Positions 20,924-32,449 are shown, counted from the first letter of the stretch. The stretch: DNA of 64,000 bases from Anthonomus grandis grandis (GCF_022605725.1 NC_065556.1:1302001-1366000), one strand, 5' to 3'. Notes: generated by a model from the letters alone, not told the origin. Numbers and translations are program-made.

Positions 20924-21270
20924 AATGGTGAAAACCTATTTATACCGGCAGATTCGATATGGTTCCAACAGGATCCCCATAGGCGTCCCCCCACACTATT
21001 CGCGAACAGTACGAGATTACCTTACCACTATTTTCTCAATAGATGGATGAGGGTTTTATTGAATGGCCAGCAAGGCCACCAGATTTAAACCCATTGGATT
21101 TCTATCTATGGTGTTATCTAAAATCTAAAGTTGAATTTGATAAATCTGAAAGTTTAAAATAATAAAGAAATAGAATTAGAGCCGAAATACAACAAATCCG
21201 ACCTCAAACAATAAGTAAAGTATTACAAGAATTTGAATATCGACTATTGTATGTTACTATCAAGAAGTAA
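20924..21270 (+). pseudogene. mariner-type transposase, C-terminal half
   Basis: Begins NGENLFIPADSIWFQQDP with the second catalytic Asp; the following Gly-Ala-Pro is lost (PHRRPPTLF). Then GFIEWPARPPDLNPLDFYLW gives the third Asp, and YLKSKVEFDKSESLK leads into paired stop codons near 21160. The last readable block ends at TAA 21268-21270. It continues the half that stops near 17780, so the original gene was about 1.1 kb before the Harbinger insertion. Confidence 0.85.
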
Positions 21271-21815
21271 ATGGTCAACATTTTGAACATTTATTTTAAT
21301 TTTTTTATTTTATTTTTTTTATAAACTGTTTCAAAAATTTAGGGTTATTTATTAAAAAATTTAATCGCAAATTTCTTAATAAATATTGAGGTTAGGTATA
21401 GGACATAGTATACTTAAAATTTTATGCAGAATAAAAAATAAAATAAAAAATGGGTGTTTCTATTTAAAAAAATTAAGTTGATAGTCTTAGCTCATTTTTG
21501 GTCCACCCTGTATACATGAATTCATCATCAAAAAAAACGCGTTTTTTTTTTCTAACACACCCCTGAACTTTAAATGAATTTGTTCCAACTTGAGCGTCCT
21601 CACTATATAGTTTAGTTAGTTTCAGTTAAAGATCTGTTTGGCCCTGCTTCATTGCGTTTTCTGCTTTATTAGTTACATACAGTTAATATATGTATAAGGA
21701 GATTTGTAAGTAGTTTTAAAGATAAAAATGCTAACATCGTTAGCGAAACACGTATCGAGAGTAAAAATGAAGAGTTTTGGTTAGTGGTAAAACTCTCTCG
21801 TAATTTGAGCGTCAC

Positions 21816-22773
21816 ACCAAAGGTTCCAACCATAAGAGATGGAAAGACAGCTGGTACTCTATTTCAGAGGATAACCAACCGGATTAAACCTTTGCAATTA
21901 ACAGACCTTAAGGTCTTCTCGAAGTATAAGACGAGTATAATTTACTTTAATAAAATAAACTCGCAATTTAAATAAAAATATTTATGCAATAACCAATTTT
22001 AAATCTAAAATATAAATTTACATGTAAACTAAAAATCAAATTACGCAAGTACCAAAAACTGATTATTTTCTTTTTTTTAGAAATAAAAAAAAACAATAAT
22101 TGAAAATAATTAACCTTTCGCCAATTTAAATAATTAAAGCATCCCCTATACAGCAAAGTTTTTCCATTTTATTTATTAATTACAAGTATTGGACAGATGA
22201 AAAGACTTTAGCAGGGCCCTAAACTAAACTTTGGCTGAAAAGTCGGTGGTTTTCTACGGACTCGATAATTGAGAGGGATCGATTGATCGAATCAGTCCAA
22301 TTCCGGTTAGTTTTTAATCGAAACTGGGGCTGGTGCCCGCTTTTTTGTTCTAAATAACTACGAGTTGTTTGTAAGTTACCGAATGCAGTTTCGTTAAAGT
22401 TCTTTTAGAGTGGCTGCATCTAATTTTAGGGTCTTTTGAATCATTTTTAGAATTAACTTAAAATGAAACTTATTTAGGTCGAGTAACGGCAAAGCATTAT
22501 TGGAACAGGAGATTGTTATGCAGATTTGTATTGATTTTTTTACTTTTCTGTTTGTTTAATAAAGAAGGTAATTATTTCCATGAATAGAGGATAATCTTAT
22601 TATTTTAAATAAAAATATAGAAATTTACATGTAAATATGCGAAAAATATTTAAAAACATTAAAGGAAGTACGAGTACTCAGGCCGTACAGTAAATTCACC
22701 ATTGTCGGAGTGGTGAAGTAGGGTTGCGATAGTTTGCCCAGCGACATACAATGTACCATTAAATCTTGGTAAA
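21816..22773. other. AT-rich region without recognisable genes
   Basis: Short minus-strand open stretches around 21970-22150 are low-complexity. The segment 22200-22420 is more mixed in composition but matches nothing I recognise. Confidence 0.4.
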
Positions 22774-23343
22774 TTGTATGTCAGTCTTGTGTTCAGATGT
22801 AGTCATGATTTTTTAAGTTGTGTTTTTAAAGTCTTGTTTTGTTCATTAGTACGATCTGGTTTGGAGTATGGTTGCCCGGTATACGCCCCCTGCTATAAAT
22901 TGCACATTGATACCATTGAAAGGGTGCAAATTAAATTTTTGAGAAATTATTTCTTTAAGCCCAGACTTTCTCAAATTAATGCTTATACCGACTACAAGTC
23001 GATTTCATCAATGTTATCCATTGACACACTCGTATTAAGGCGACTCAAGGCATATTTATGTTTTATCTTTAAATTTGTGACTGGAACTATAGATTGAAGT
23101 TGTTTGTTAAGTAAACTTATCTTTTGTGCGAATAGAGGTGCAAGGTTTAAACATATTAATTGGAGTGTTTTTTTGATTGGTAGGGATTAGACGTACATGT
23201 TTCTCACCATACTTTTAAAACCTCTATTAAACATATTAGCTAATTAATTGCTATATTTTACTAAATTTTTTTTTGTGATATTGCTACTTTAATTTTAGTT
23301 GCTTTATTTTATTAATTGATTGATACCGTAAATAAATAAATAA
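22774..23343 (+). mobile_element. 5'-truncated LINE fragment ending in a (TAAA) tail
   Basis: Encodes the end of a jockey-like reverse transcriptase: VLFCSLVRSGLEYGCPVYAP, then IDTIERVQIKFLRNYF and LVLRRLKAYLCFIFKFV, ending TGA near 23095. About 250 bp of 3' untranslated DNA follows and finishes in TAAATAAATAAATAA (about 23329-23343), a typical LINE 3' microsatellite. Only the thumb/C-terminal part remains. Confidence 0.7.
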
Positions 23344-24031
23344 GCAAACCTTCGACAAAACAAAACGATATGGATGGAACATCCTTATTTTCATCGACAT
23401 TCTCATATGTTATCAGGTTGAAGATGGTACGGGATTTTTGACTAATGAGCTAAGAAAAAAGGAGGTTTTCAGATAATTCAAATTAGTATATATACTATTT
23501 CCAAAAAAAAGCTTAAGTCCTCGGAATTGAGAGTCTCAACCTCCCCCCTTTTTTGGGAAACTCAAAAAGTTTTTCAAATCGATTTTCCAGCTAAACAGCG
23601 AGTCATACAGAAAAACGTATTGATCATAAAATGTAGAGCTTTTTGTGCTCTACAATTCATCTCATGGGCCCGAAGCTATAGAACCAAAATTCGAAAAGTA
23701 AGAGGGCGCCAAAGTCACCAAAAATGCCTTTTTTCATTTTTTCACTGAGAAACAATTTTTTTTTACTATCGCAAGGATTGCAAAAATGTACATGACAAAA
23801 ATACCTACAAAATGCATCTCTTACTTTTTTTTTTTCGATTTACCGTTTTCGAGATACAAGGATTAAAATGTCGTATAGTGCTTCGCGAGGATCAAAAAAA
23901 AGCAGCTGCTCGCTGGACCGCTGTCCCCCTTTCCACTCCCACTCTCCCCGCATCTACTCTCCTCCATCAGCTGATCCGGCAGTGGCTAATTTACAGTTTT
24001 GACGTAAACACGTACATTTCGCTGCGCAGCA

Positions 24032-24258
24032 ATGAGTGTTTGTTTCACGTGCACTGCGAGGGTTGAGGACAATCCGTACAACGTGGGATCGAAGGGTCGG
24101 TTGAAATTACTTGCATCATATACAATCCGAGAAGACGTGCAGTTTGAAACACTGCTAAGCGACGAAAGCGTGCCTATCGTTATGCATAAAAAATGCTATG
24201 CAAATTACAGCGATCTGCGGGTTGCTGAACGGGATAAAGCCAAATTGGAAAATGCCAG
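24032..24258 (+). CDS. N-terminal exon of the long-TIR element protein, copy B
   Basis: MSVCFTCTARVEDNPYNVG, then KGRLKLLASYTIREDVQF, and VPIVMHKKCYANYSDLRV, ending at donor CAG/GTAATT. C-x2-C at residues 4-7 and H-x2-C near residue 53 suggest a small zinc-binding fold. The first 19 residues match copy A apart from a few changes. I do not recognise the family by name. Confidence 0.6.
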
Positions 24259-24300
24259 GTAATTCGTAAATTTCTTGCTACATATAGTATCCTTGGTAAG

Positions 24301-24960
24301 TCCTTGCAGTATGTGAATGTAGTCAAGGATTTGGGCGTGTGGTTCGATGAGCATCTGAGATTTGTTCATCATATCTCTAACATAACTTTAAAGGGACTAA
24401 GAGTATTGAGTGCTGTAAACAGGTATAGTTCACATCTCTCTCTGCAAGCCTATAGACTCCTTTATGTCTCACTGGTTAGATCTAATCTTGAATTCTCTTC
24501 AGTAGTGTGGTCTCCTCTATATCAGAATTCAATAGATATTTTTGAGAGAGTGCAAGATGGATTTTTACGGTGTGCTGCATTTAGAATGGGCATTAGCTTT
24601 GACGAGTACCATCATGAGGACATGAGAGTAAGACTTAATCGGGATACATTGGCCAAAAGGCGTGTGAACGCTGATCTTTGTTTTGTCTTTAAGCTGGTTA
24701 ATGCCATGATTAATGCTCCTGATCTTCTTTCTAAAGTGGGTCTCAAGGTTCCAAATAGAACTCTACGCAATTTTGACCTTTATCATGTTCCTATGCACAG
24801 AACTGAATATGGCCGTCATTCTCCTATCGATAGATCCCTGAGTGTCTTAAACGCTCCGTTTTTAAGAATAGCCTGAGCAGAATAGCCTGAGCAGACTATG
24901 GCAGCTTCTTGCGTTGTGTTCATTTGTTCCGTAGCAAATAAATGCTCGTAAATAGTGTAT
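24301..24960 (+). mobile_element. LINE fragment inside copy B
   Basis: Starts abruptly in VVKDLGVWFDEHLRFVHH and runs through LQAYRLLYVSLVRSNLEFSS, WSPLYQNSIDIFERVQ and TLAKRRVNADLCFVFKLVN to a stop at 24874-24876. Short 3' DNA with AATAAATG near 24940 follows. This is the thumb and C-terminal part of a jockey-like RT, 5'-truncated. The residues up to 24876 are an uninterrupted 190-codon frame, so the insertion is comparatively recent. A similar VKDLGV block lies at about 63895. Confidence 0.75.
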
Positions 24961-25834
24961 AAGTGCGACACGACGCGACTACAGTATCCTCCGTCTTTCT
25001 CCCGGTCGCGTCGTATTCATCTCTGTTTCAAGGAAAAACTAAATGGCAATTCGCTCTCTCACTAGCGTTAGCAATTATTTTTCATACATTCAATTTTTTC
25101 ATTAATGAACGTAAAATTTGTGCAGTAAAAATATTACGTATTTCCACCAAACAGCAAAATAAATCTGTATTTCCTAAATCCACAGTAAAAACGTGGAAGT
25201 AACCCATGTATGGCTTTACATGGCCTGAAATTGAGATCAAGCCCTTTTTAAATAAAACCATTTTTTATTCAGGTTCTACTTTAATTCCATGATGCGCAAA
25301 CGTTAGGCGACGAAAAACAGCTTTCGCCAAACATCTGAGGCAGGCTACATACACGAAAGTAAACATTTCGGTATTAAATGCATTATATCTCAAAAACGGT
25401 AAATCGAAAAAAAAAAGTAAGACATGCATTTTGTAGGTATTTTTGTGCTCTACATTTTTGCAATCCTTGCGATGGAAAAAGAAAATTGTTTCTCAGTGAA
25501 AAAATGAAAAAAGTCATTTTTGGTGACTTTGGCGCCCTCTAACTTTTCGAATTTTGGTTCTACAGCTTTGGGCCCATGAGATGAATTGTAGAGCACAAAA
25601 AGCTCTACATTTTATGTTCAATAAGTTTTTCTGCATGACTCACTGTTTAGCCGCAAAATCGGTTTGAAAAACTTTTTGAGTTTCCCAAAAAAGGGGAGGG
25701 GGTTGACTCTCAATTCCGAGGACTTAAGCTTTTCTTCGGAAATAAAATCGACCCTCAAAAAATTAGCGACTTGGATACCTACTTTTTAAAAGTTCTTTTA
25801 AAAGGCCTTTTTTAATTACAGATTGATTGTACTA

Positions 25835-25980
25835 AATTGAAACAATGCAAATTCTGTGAGAAGGAGAAAGAAACGTCAGAACATCTACTTGCTATGTGTG
25901 TACTTGCTATTTTAAGTTCTGCCATTTCGAAATATATCTAGATAGAGGCTTCTACTTCTGATAAGTATATCTATGAAACC
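25835..25980 (+). mobile_element. LINE zinc-knuckle remnant
   Basis: Right after copy B, LKQCKFCEKEKETSEHLLAM is the CxxC..H..C knuckle that closes many RNase H-type LINE proteins, followed by a short tail. It is probably the flanking target into which copy B inserted. Confidence 0.55.
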
Positions 25981-26049
25981 ATTAGAGCTACTAGCCTTTA
26001 TTAAATTAAAATGTAATGGTGGTTAAGGAATCCCCATAGGGCCGGGAAC

Positions 26050-27340
26050 TATCTCCTTTTTTTACGTCTATATTGGAGAATGACCCGATTAGGCTTTTTA
26101 CTCGAAGAGTGCTCAAGACCATGGGTTAGGCGGGCGATATCTCCGTAATAATTAAGAAAACCACGCAGGGGTGATTGCAGAAACGAATGCAAGATGCCTT
26201 GAACAAATGTAAATAATGCACTAAAGAGCGTAAGTATAAACCCGGCGAAGATGACCTTCTACTAATTACTATTTATCAAAAAAAGGATAATAAACATCCC
26301 CAGTCTTTGAATGAAGGGCACCGAGATCGCCTCCAAAAAAAGAGCAAAATATCTAGATCTCGTCTTGGATAGAAAACTCACTTCATTATAAGAAAGGTTA
26401 CGATGAATCGTTGGACGTCAAGACAAGTTCTTAGTAGATCCTTGGAACCAAATGACCTATTGGATATACATCCAGATGGTGGGACCTCTGGTATGGTGAA
26501 GAAAAGCCGAGCAAAAGACAGTGAATATATGTACTTGGTACACTGTATCGATAAGAAATACAGGATAAGAAATATAAGGAAGACCCTACAAAAAAAGAAT
26601 GATGGGCAAACCCAAGGTGGTCATAAATCGCAAATATAGTGTACGGAGGGATCAAAACGCCCCAAGGAGTGGAAGCAGGAACAGTGAGACCAGAGCATAC
26701 AAGTCCATGACACTGAGCATGGATATAACAATTTTTCAAGTGAAACTGTGCCAGATATTGGAAAATATGAAAATTCTATCCAGAAAAATGCTCTTCCGGA
26801 TGTGCCAGGGAAGCACATGGCATATGATTTTTTCGGATCGTTTTTTAGGGCCCTAAGCACCTATAGATAAAGGTTAGGATTACTAGTAGAATATCACAGC
26901 AGGCTCAATGACCTAACCACTTATTGGACCCACCCTATCGTCTGGATTTAATAAAGGTTTTCTTAATCGGGAGATTGCGAAATAATTAGCATCTAGGATA
27001 ACGCGACATTGGAATGACACTAATGGGTTGGTTCACTCCAAAAACTTCCTAAGCTTCAATGTTAAAAAGGCGAAGCTAGCTTTAAGACTGGACAGGAAAA
27101 GCCTACAGATACTGGTAGAGGCGTTCACAAGCCACTACACCTGCAACGACAACCTATAAAAAATGGGGTTAAGCAATACAGACATCTCGAGGAGTCGACG
27201 AAATACTTTATTGCAAATTGCAAATTGCACTGGTCATAGAAGATACAAGATTCTACATACAAATACGTTGAGTGAAGAGGATTTACTGATGCTCACACTG
27301 AAGGAGCTAATCCTGCTCGCTGACATAATGGATAGATAAA
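26050..27340 (+). mobile_element. Heavily decayed LINE (RT to C-terminus)
   Basis: Only motif traces remain, in changing frames: MQDALNKCK near 26185, YLDLVLDRKLTS near 26345, and towards the 3' end KAKLALRLDRKSLQILVEAF near 27070 with MGLSNTD and LSEEDLLMLTLKELILLADI near 27170-27330, resembling the region around and after the knuckle of RNase H-bearing LINEs. No intact frame exceeds 85 codons. A tentative assignment from order and spacing of the traces. Confidence 0.4.
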
Positions 27341-27415
27341 GAGAGGGAAAGTACAATAGATCAAAAATAGTCGCAGTGCAAAGGGTTACCCTTGGCGATA
27401 CCTCATTGCATTATA

Positions 27416-28717
27416 TAGGGTCTACCAATAAGAATGATATAAGTTTACATTGCTAAAAAATAAAAACGAATTGGTTAATTTCTATGAATGATTTTTTATA
27501 TTGTAGTTTATTATGTAACATTATGTTTTAAACAAAATATCATTAAGATGTCCACCTCGGCTATGGCGGCAGACGTTTAGACGATGAACCCAATTTTCAA
27601 TCACTTTTTCTAACAAGTTGGTCTGAATTTCGCGAATAACCCTAGTTATGTTAACTTTTAACTCATTGATGGTTTGAGGATTGTTAGAATACACCTTCGA
27701 CTTCACATATATCCAAAGAAAAAAGTCCAGGGGAATAAGATCACAGGACCTTGGTGGCCAGTTGATATTGCCATGTCGCGAAATTATTCGATCTTCAAAA
27801 CGCTCTCTTAATAAATTAATTGTGGCTCGGGCGGTGTGTGATGTTGCTCCGTCCTGTTAAAACCAATTCTGGTCGAAGTCTCTACTATCAATTGCAGGCC
27901 AAAGAAAGTTTGTTATCATGTCGCGGTAGCGCTCTCCGTTGACTGTCACAGTACGCCCCCGTGCATCCTCAAAAAAGTATGGACTGATAATTCCACCGAC
28001 ATGCAAACCACATCACACAGTCACTTTAAACGGGTGTAATGGCACCTGTACTAATTTCTGGGGATTGTTCTGACACCAGAAGCGGCAATTTTGCGTATTG
28101 ACAACGCCACTAAGACAAAAATGGGCTTCATCTGAAAAGATGATTTGTTTCCCAAAATCGGCATTTTGTTCCAACTGCAACAGGGCCCAGTCGGTAAACG
28201 TTCTTCGCAAACCATGGTCAGCAGGCTTCAATTCTTGAGTTAGAACCATCTTATATGGATGTAGGCCTAAGTCTTTCTTCAAAATGCGCCACAGAGACAT
28301 TTGTGAAATGCCTAATTGCTGAGAATGGCACAAAACAGACACATTGTTATTCGCGTCAACACTTTCTCTTGCAGCGGCGATATTTTCAGCGGTCCCTGCA
28401 CTTTTCTGTCGCGTTGGTGGCTTATTATCCAGAAAAGTGTACTCCTGTTCAAACTTATTAATTGTGCGCCTTAATGCAAGCTCAGAATTTGTCCACGATG
28501 GCCAAAATCTTCTCTAAGAGCGTGATAACAGGCTCTAACCGATTGCGCATTTTCGTAATACCTTTTCACGATAGCTATACGTTGCTCTTGACTTAAACGA
28601 TTCATGATGAAATGTCAAAGTATACTTAACACAACTGGCGCTTGATCCGCGTTTTGACACATACCATTTTGCGTACATGGCCCACTAAACTTCTATTAAT
28701 TCTATTGGTAGACCCAT
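27416..28717 (-). mobile_element. Tc1/mariner element with readable TIRs (about 1.3 kb)
   Basis: GGGTCTACCAATA at 27418 and its reverse complement ending at 28715 form the terminal repeat, with partial similarity beyond (GAAT). TA-rich flanks are compatible with a TA duplication. The length is normal for a mariner. The transposase is on the minus strand, 27521-28605. Confidence 0.8.
27521..28605 (-). pseudogene. mariner-type transposase with two nonsense codons
   Basis: Met 28605 (MNRLSQEQRIAIVKRYYENA). A frame change near 28490 interrupts the helix-turn-helix region. From 28342 one frame continues: SQMSLWRILKKDLGLHPYK, IIFSDEAHFCLSG (first Asp), VVNTQNCRFWCQNNP, then TGA 28013-28015 at a normally Trp codon, YFFEDARGRTVTVNG, a TAA where QQDGA usually has Gln, then QDGATSHTA (second Asp) and PPRSCDLIPLDFFLW (third Asp). 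The second and third Asp are separated by 36 residues. All catalytic residues remain, and the lesions are few. Confidence 0.88.
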
Positions 28718-28789
28718 TATTACAATACAAATTGTGAATAGTATTTCCAGAATACCCAATTCAACCTAGTAATTAGAACAATTGTTAGG

Positions 28790-29760
28790 GCTATGACAAT
28801 AAGATTGTTCATAAGTTGTTAGGAAAACATAGGTATAAAGTTAATCTTAAAAACTTTACCACATTTTAAAAAGAAAATAAACACACTTTTATTGCAACAC
28901 TATATAATCCTAACTTGACAAGAGGCTTTAATAAGGTTTTCAAAGACTCAGGTCTACGAATGGTCTATCAAAGAATCAATGTGCCAAGTTACGAAATCGT
29001 TTAGGCAACCCTAACGATAAAATAAAGATTAATGAAAATGCGGGATTCATGAGATTAATTGCAACGATTGTGATAAAAAGTATAGAGGACAAATTAGAAG
29101 ATCAATTGATGTCAGATTCGAAGAACATATAGCTCATGTGATATATGAAAGAGTTGAAAAATTGAGTTTGGTTAAACATGTTTTAAAGACTGGACACTTT
29201 GTAGGGATAGAAAAATTAAAATTACTTTTATAATTTTTTTTATAAGTGAAATTCCATTCTTAAAGTGGAGTGGCTATAATATCTAGACTATATAGGCTTG
29301 ACTCACTACATTATACTACACTACATTATGTAATGTGAACTAATCGAAATGCATTACTCCTAACAAAAGATTAACATTTTCATTTGTGGGTAAAAGTCTT
29401 CCCGCTATATTCCCTAACCAGTTAATAACAATAAAAAATTAGAGGTATACGAAAGTTTACCAATACTCAAAATTCAAAACACCATTTTTCACAGGGATAT
29501 AGGTCAAATTCCTTATAGTCAATTGTTTGATTAATTTAGTATTTAAGATTTCTTCGGCCATGTTTCATTGAATTTTCGACTTCATTAGTTAAATCTTTAG
29601 TACATGGGCCACTTGTAAGTAGTTTTAGTTTAGTTTTTAACTTCTCCCGAAGATGCTAATATCGTTAATGAAACACGTATCGAGAATAAAATAAAGAGTT
29701 TTAGTTAGTAGTAAATCTGTCTTGTAATTTGAGTGTATCACTCAGCTTTTATTCAGTACC
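28790..29760 (+). mobile_element. Penelope-like element relic 2
   Basis: Same family as relic 1 and uninterrupted. It runs NKIVHKLLGKHRYKVNLKNF near 28795, LLLQHY and a CFDKVFKDSGLRMVYQ-like block at 28890-28970, then the GIY-YIG core NCNDCDKKY, RRSIDVRFEEHIAHV at 29060-29140, then a 3' tail with GATGCTAATATCGTTAATG and CACGTATCGAGAATAAAAT near 29655-29690. Frames are broken throughout. The tail contains an extra segment (about 29230-29420) not seen in relic 1. Confidence 0.7.
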
Positions 29761-31106
29761 TATAAATATTTGCTCATGTAGAATATCCAAATTATTTCCT
29801 TTTAAAATAAAACCTGCATATAAAAGATTATTAGGACATTGCGCTGAGAAACTGTAATTTCATTTATGTATATCCAGGGTCCAATTGAGTTCAAATAAAT
29901 ACTAATGAAACATTAAATTTTAAAAATTCTTTCACCTCTCTTACATGCATCGCCTATTTGTTAAGCTACAGGTTTCGTCGTATGGCAATCATCAGAACTA
30001 AACCAAGACTAGGTAGTTATGGTTAATTACCAATTCACAGGAATAACATACCTCATTCAAATATAATAACACCATAAAAAATTGAGAAAAAATAATTTAC
30101 CTTAGAGTTTCGACGGAACCTGAGTCGTAATTCACATTTTAATTTCCACAAAAAAAAATTGAATTTGCCTGACCATGAAGAAAATCTTTAAAGTCACACA
30201 CTGAAAATCAAAATGTGGTAATTTTACAGCAAATTTAGTAGGTCATATGTTGCCAGTAAAAGAAGTGGTAAACTTATTCTAGTAGTGTAAATTTAAAATA
30301 TCTGTAAAAATGTGAATTTTTTGTTTTGTAATTTTACTGCGGTCTTCTGTAAAATGTAAGCAATAATTATTATAGTAATTTTTAAGCAATATTACTAAAG
30401 ATTTACTGTAGTCTTGTACTTTTACAATGGTTTTAATGCAAATTCAACGATTATATCCGTAAAAATCCTGTAAAAAAGGTTAAGCATTTTTCAGAGACTC
30501 GGTCAATTTACTATAATATTTTTGGTCAAAAAATGCTGGTATGTTTTTTGTGTTTTTATTTTATATTTAGGTATAATATATTTTTGCTGTAATATTTCTT
30601 AAATAAAATTCGTTTAAAAATTGTGGGATTAAAAGCTTTTATGAAAAAATAAAAATATATTTCTATATACATTTATTTAAACATATCTTAACATAAAAAA
30701 ATTTTTTGTAGTGAAACAAGGGATAAAAGATAAACTTAATGGAATTAACCTTAAAATATTAGGTTTTATTAAGCTATAAACATTTAACATGCTTACATGC
30801 AGGAAAAACAATATGAGCCTACTTAATTTCACTAAGTTTATTTTTTATGGTACATATCCTAAACGAATGTAAACAAAACAAGGTTAACACATTCACTGTC
30901 CATATAAAAGAAGGTGTCTTGCAACGTTCCAGATGTTTTTTTACAGATACGGCAAAATATGAATAAGTTGTGATTTAAAAAGTATCTGAGAATATTTTTT
31001 ATTAAATTTTATATAGGAAAAAACAAAACGCTCTAGGCGCGTTGTGGGCACTGGATCATATTATTCTAGATTAGGTACCCATGACTCGGTGTGTTCTTAT
31101 CCTTTG
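29761..31106. other. AT-rich region; possible minus-strand Penelope tail and terminal DNA of piggyBac copy 3
   Basis: On the minus strand near 29975, GATGATTGCCATACGACG followed by AAACCTGTAGCTTAAC resembles Penelope-type 3' tails (GATGxTGxC then GAAACxxGT). From 30200 to 30500 words such as GTAATTTTAC and TCTGTAAAA recur, possibly subterminal motifs of the piggyBac element to the right. No coding seen. Confidence 0.35.
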
Positions 31107-31994
31107 TTATGTATGAAATATTCTAAAACATGGCGTTAGACAAAGTCCAGGGCCACCAGGACATTGAGGGCAATAGGACACTGAATCTTTTCTTTTTTTG
31201 TTGTCACTCCGGCAAACAGTGCACCTTCTTCTTTTAGCTTTTCCATTTTCTCCTTTCGGACAATACTCAGGGAGGTGCAGAAGATTTAACTTAGGTATTG
31301 AATCTAGCGGGGGTGGTAGCAGGGCTCCGATCACGTTTAATCTATATTCATACAAATCTTTGCGGCTTCCAGTACCTTTTTTGTACAAATAATATGAGTC
31401 CAAATGCATTATCTGGAATATGTGGATAGCCAGCTTTTTGTACCATATTAGGGTCTTGTGTTCGCAAGTATAATTATTATATTCATTGATTAACTTTGGT
31501 TTCATCACTACTTGACCACGTTGTGTAGTAACTTCTTTCATTTGTCCATTAAATTTGCTAGAAATTGCTAGAATTTCCTTACGGTCCTTCCATTTTATAA
31601 CACAAATTTCACGTGGATTGAATTGCATATAACCAGACCACTTTTTTTAACTTTTTAGACAAAACTTCAGGAGGATTTCCCTTCCTGTTGGTTCGAAGGG
31701 TTCCTGTGACGTATGTTCTATGATCTAACAATTCTTTGGTTAATTTAATGCTATTGTAAAAATTATTCATATATATTGAGTGTCCAACACCAAGTTTTTC
31801 TCGCAGAAGATACATTACTACTTTTTCAGTATGTAGAGAGCCAGATAACTGAGCATCAGCGGATCCTGAATATACAATTAATTTAAGAGTTAATCCATTT
31901 GGTTCACTAAGGACGTACAGCTTGATCCCGAATTTGTGTCGTTTGCCTTTAATGTATTGGCGGAATTTTAATCTTCCACGCCATAGCACCATTC

Positions 31995-31999
31995 ATTCG
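31995..31999. repeat. Target duplication ATTCG, left of the solo LTR
   Basis: ATTCG directly before TGAAAATATC; the same word at 32450-32454 follows the other end. Confidence 0.7.
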
Positions 32000-32449
32000 T
32001 GAAAATATCTAGGAAGGGTTCCCTGAAACCTCCATCCGGCTCGAAGGACCATGAAAAGATCTAGGACTCTTCCCTAAACCTTTTTTTCTCCCTACTACCC
32101 TATAGCAGCCTCAATATAGGTTTACAGGCAAGGGTGGCTTGGCCGTAGTAGGTTGAGCAATGAAGAACTACTGGGTGTAGAACTCAATACTGGTTTATTC
32201 ACAAAAATTAACAACTATTTATATCAATCTTAAGATAACAATTCGAGGTAATTATACAAATTAAGGTGAGCATCGTCATCATAATTTTAACTATTTACTA
32301 AATACGACCTTGCGAACTTATAGCAAATGTGAGCTTAAAATCCATTGCAAATACCTTGACCGGCTAACATAAACAATTTTATATAATTATGTATGAATAC
32401 TTAAAGCTACCAAAAAATTTAAAATATCTAAAAAAGTGTTGTTTAGACA
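32000..32449 (-). mobile_element. Solo LTR (450 bp) inside the piggyBac copy 3 transposase
   Basis: It interrupts the codons after QLPLDE. It begins TGAAAATATC and ends GTTTAGACA, giving TG...CA termini on either strand, and is flanked by a 5-bp duplication ATTCG (31995-31999, 32450-32454; a sixth base T also matches). There is no coding. On the minus strand GTGAATAAACC supplies a polyadenylation-like signal, so it is probably oriented minus. A solo LTR arises by recombination between the two LTRs of a full element. The family (gypsy, BEL or copia) is not determined. Confidence 0.75.

Larger units (their letters stand above)
16706..21605 (+). mobile_element. Tc1/mariner element with about 280-bp TIRs, split by a Harbinger element
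   Basis: Left end CAGTGAGGGCGC and right end, read inward, TAGTGAGGACGC. The next roughly 280 bp on each side are inverted copies sharing GGAACAAATTCATTTAAA, ACAGGGTG-ACCA and TTTTAAGTATACT. TA flanks each end (16704-16705, 21606-21607). The flanks join into Penelope sequence comparable to relic 2. The transposase lies in two halves, 17128-17780 and 20924-21270, separated by the Harbinger element. Long TIRs in a mariner family are less common than the usual 20-40 bp. Confidence 0.85.
13815..21815 (+). mobile_element. Penelope-like element relic 1, in three segments split by two insertions
   Basis: Segments 13815-13903, 16216-16703 and about 21608-21815 align by eye, in order, with relic 2 at 28790-29760. 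The first encodes IIDKLIRRHRFKV, the linker after the reverse transcriptase. The second encodes the GIY-YIG endonuclease. The third is the 3' tail with GCTAACATCGTTAGCGAAAC and CACGTATCGAGAGTAAAA, both matched in relic 2. The gaps are filled by the long-TIR element copy A (13904-16215) and the mariner element (16706-21605). The reverse transcriptase itself is missing, so the element is 5'-truncated. Confidence 0.7.
23495..25834 (+). mobile_element. Long-TIR DNA element, copy B
   Basis: Left arm 23495-23857 and right arm about 25386-25834 are inverted copies of the same long TIR as copy A. The right end closes with TTAATTACAGATTGATTGTACTA, matching copy A. The left end lacks about 60 outer bp. 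Inside, a 76-codon N-terminal exon is preserved (24032-24258), a LINE fragment sits at 24301-24960, and the right interior TTCAGGTTCTACTTTAATT is shared with copy A. The CXC exon of copy A is absent. The two copies are therefore different deletion derivatives of a longer parent. Confidence 0.85.
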
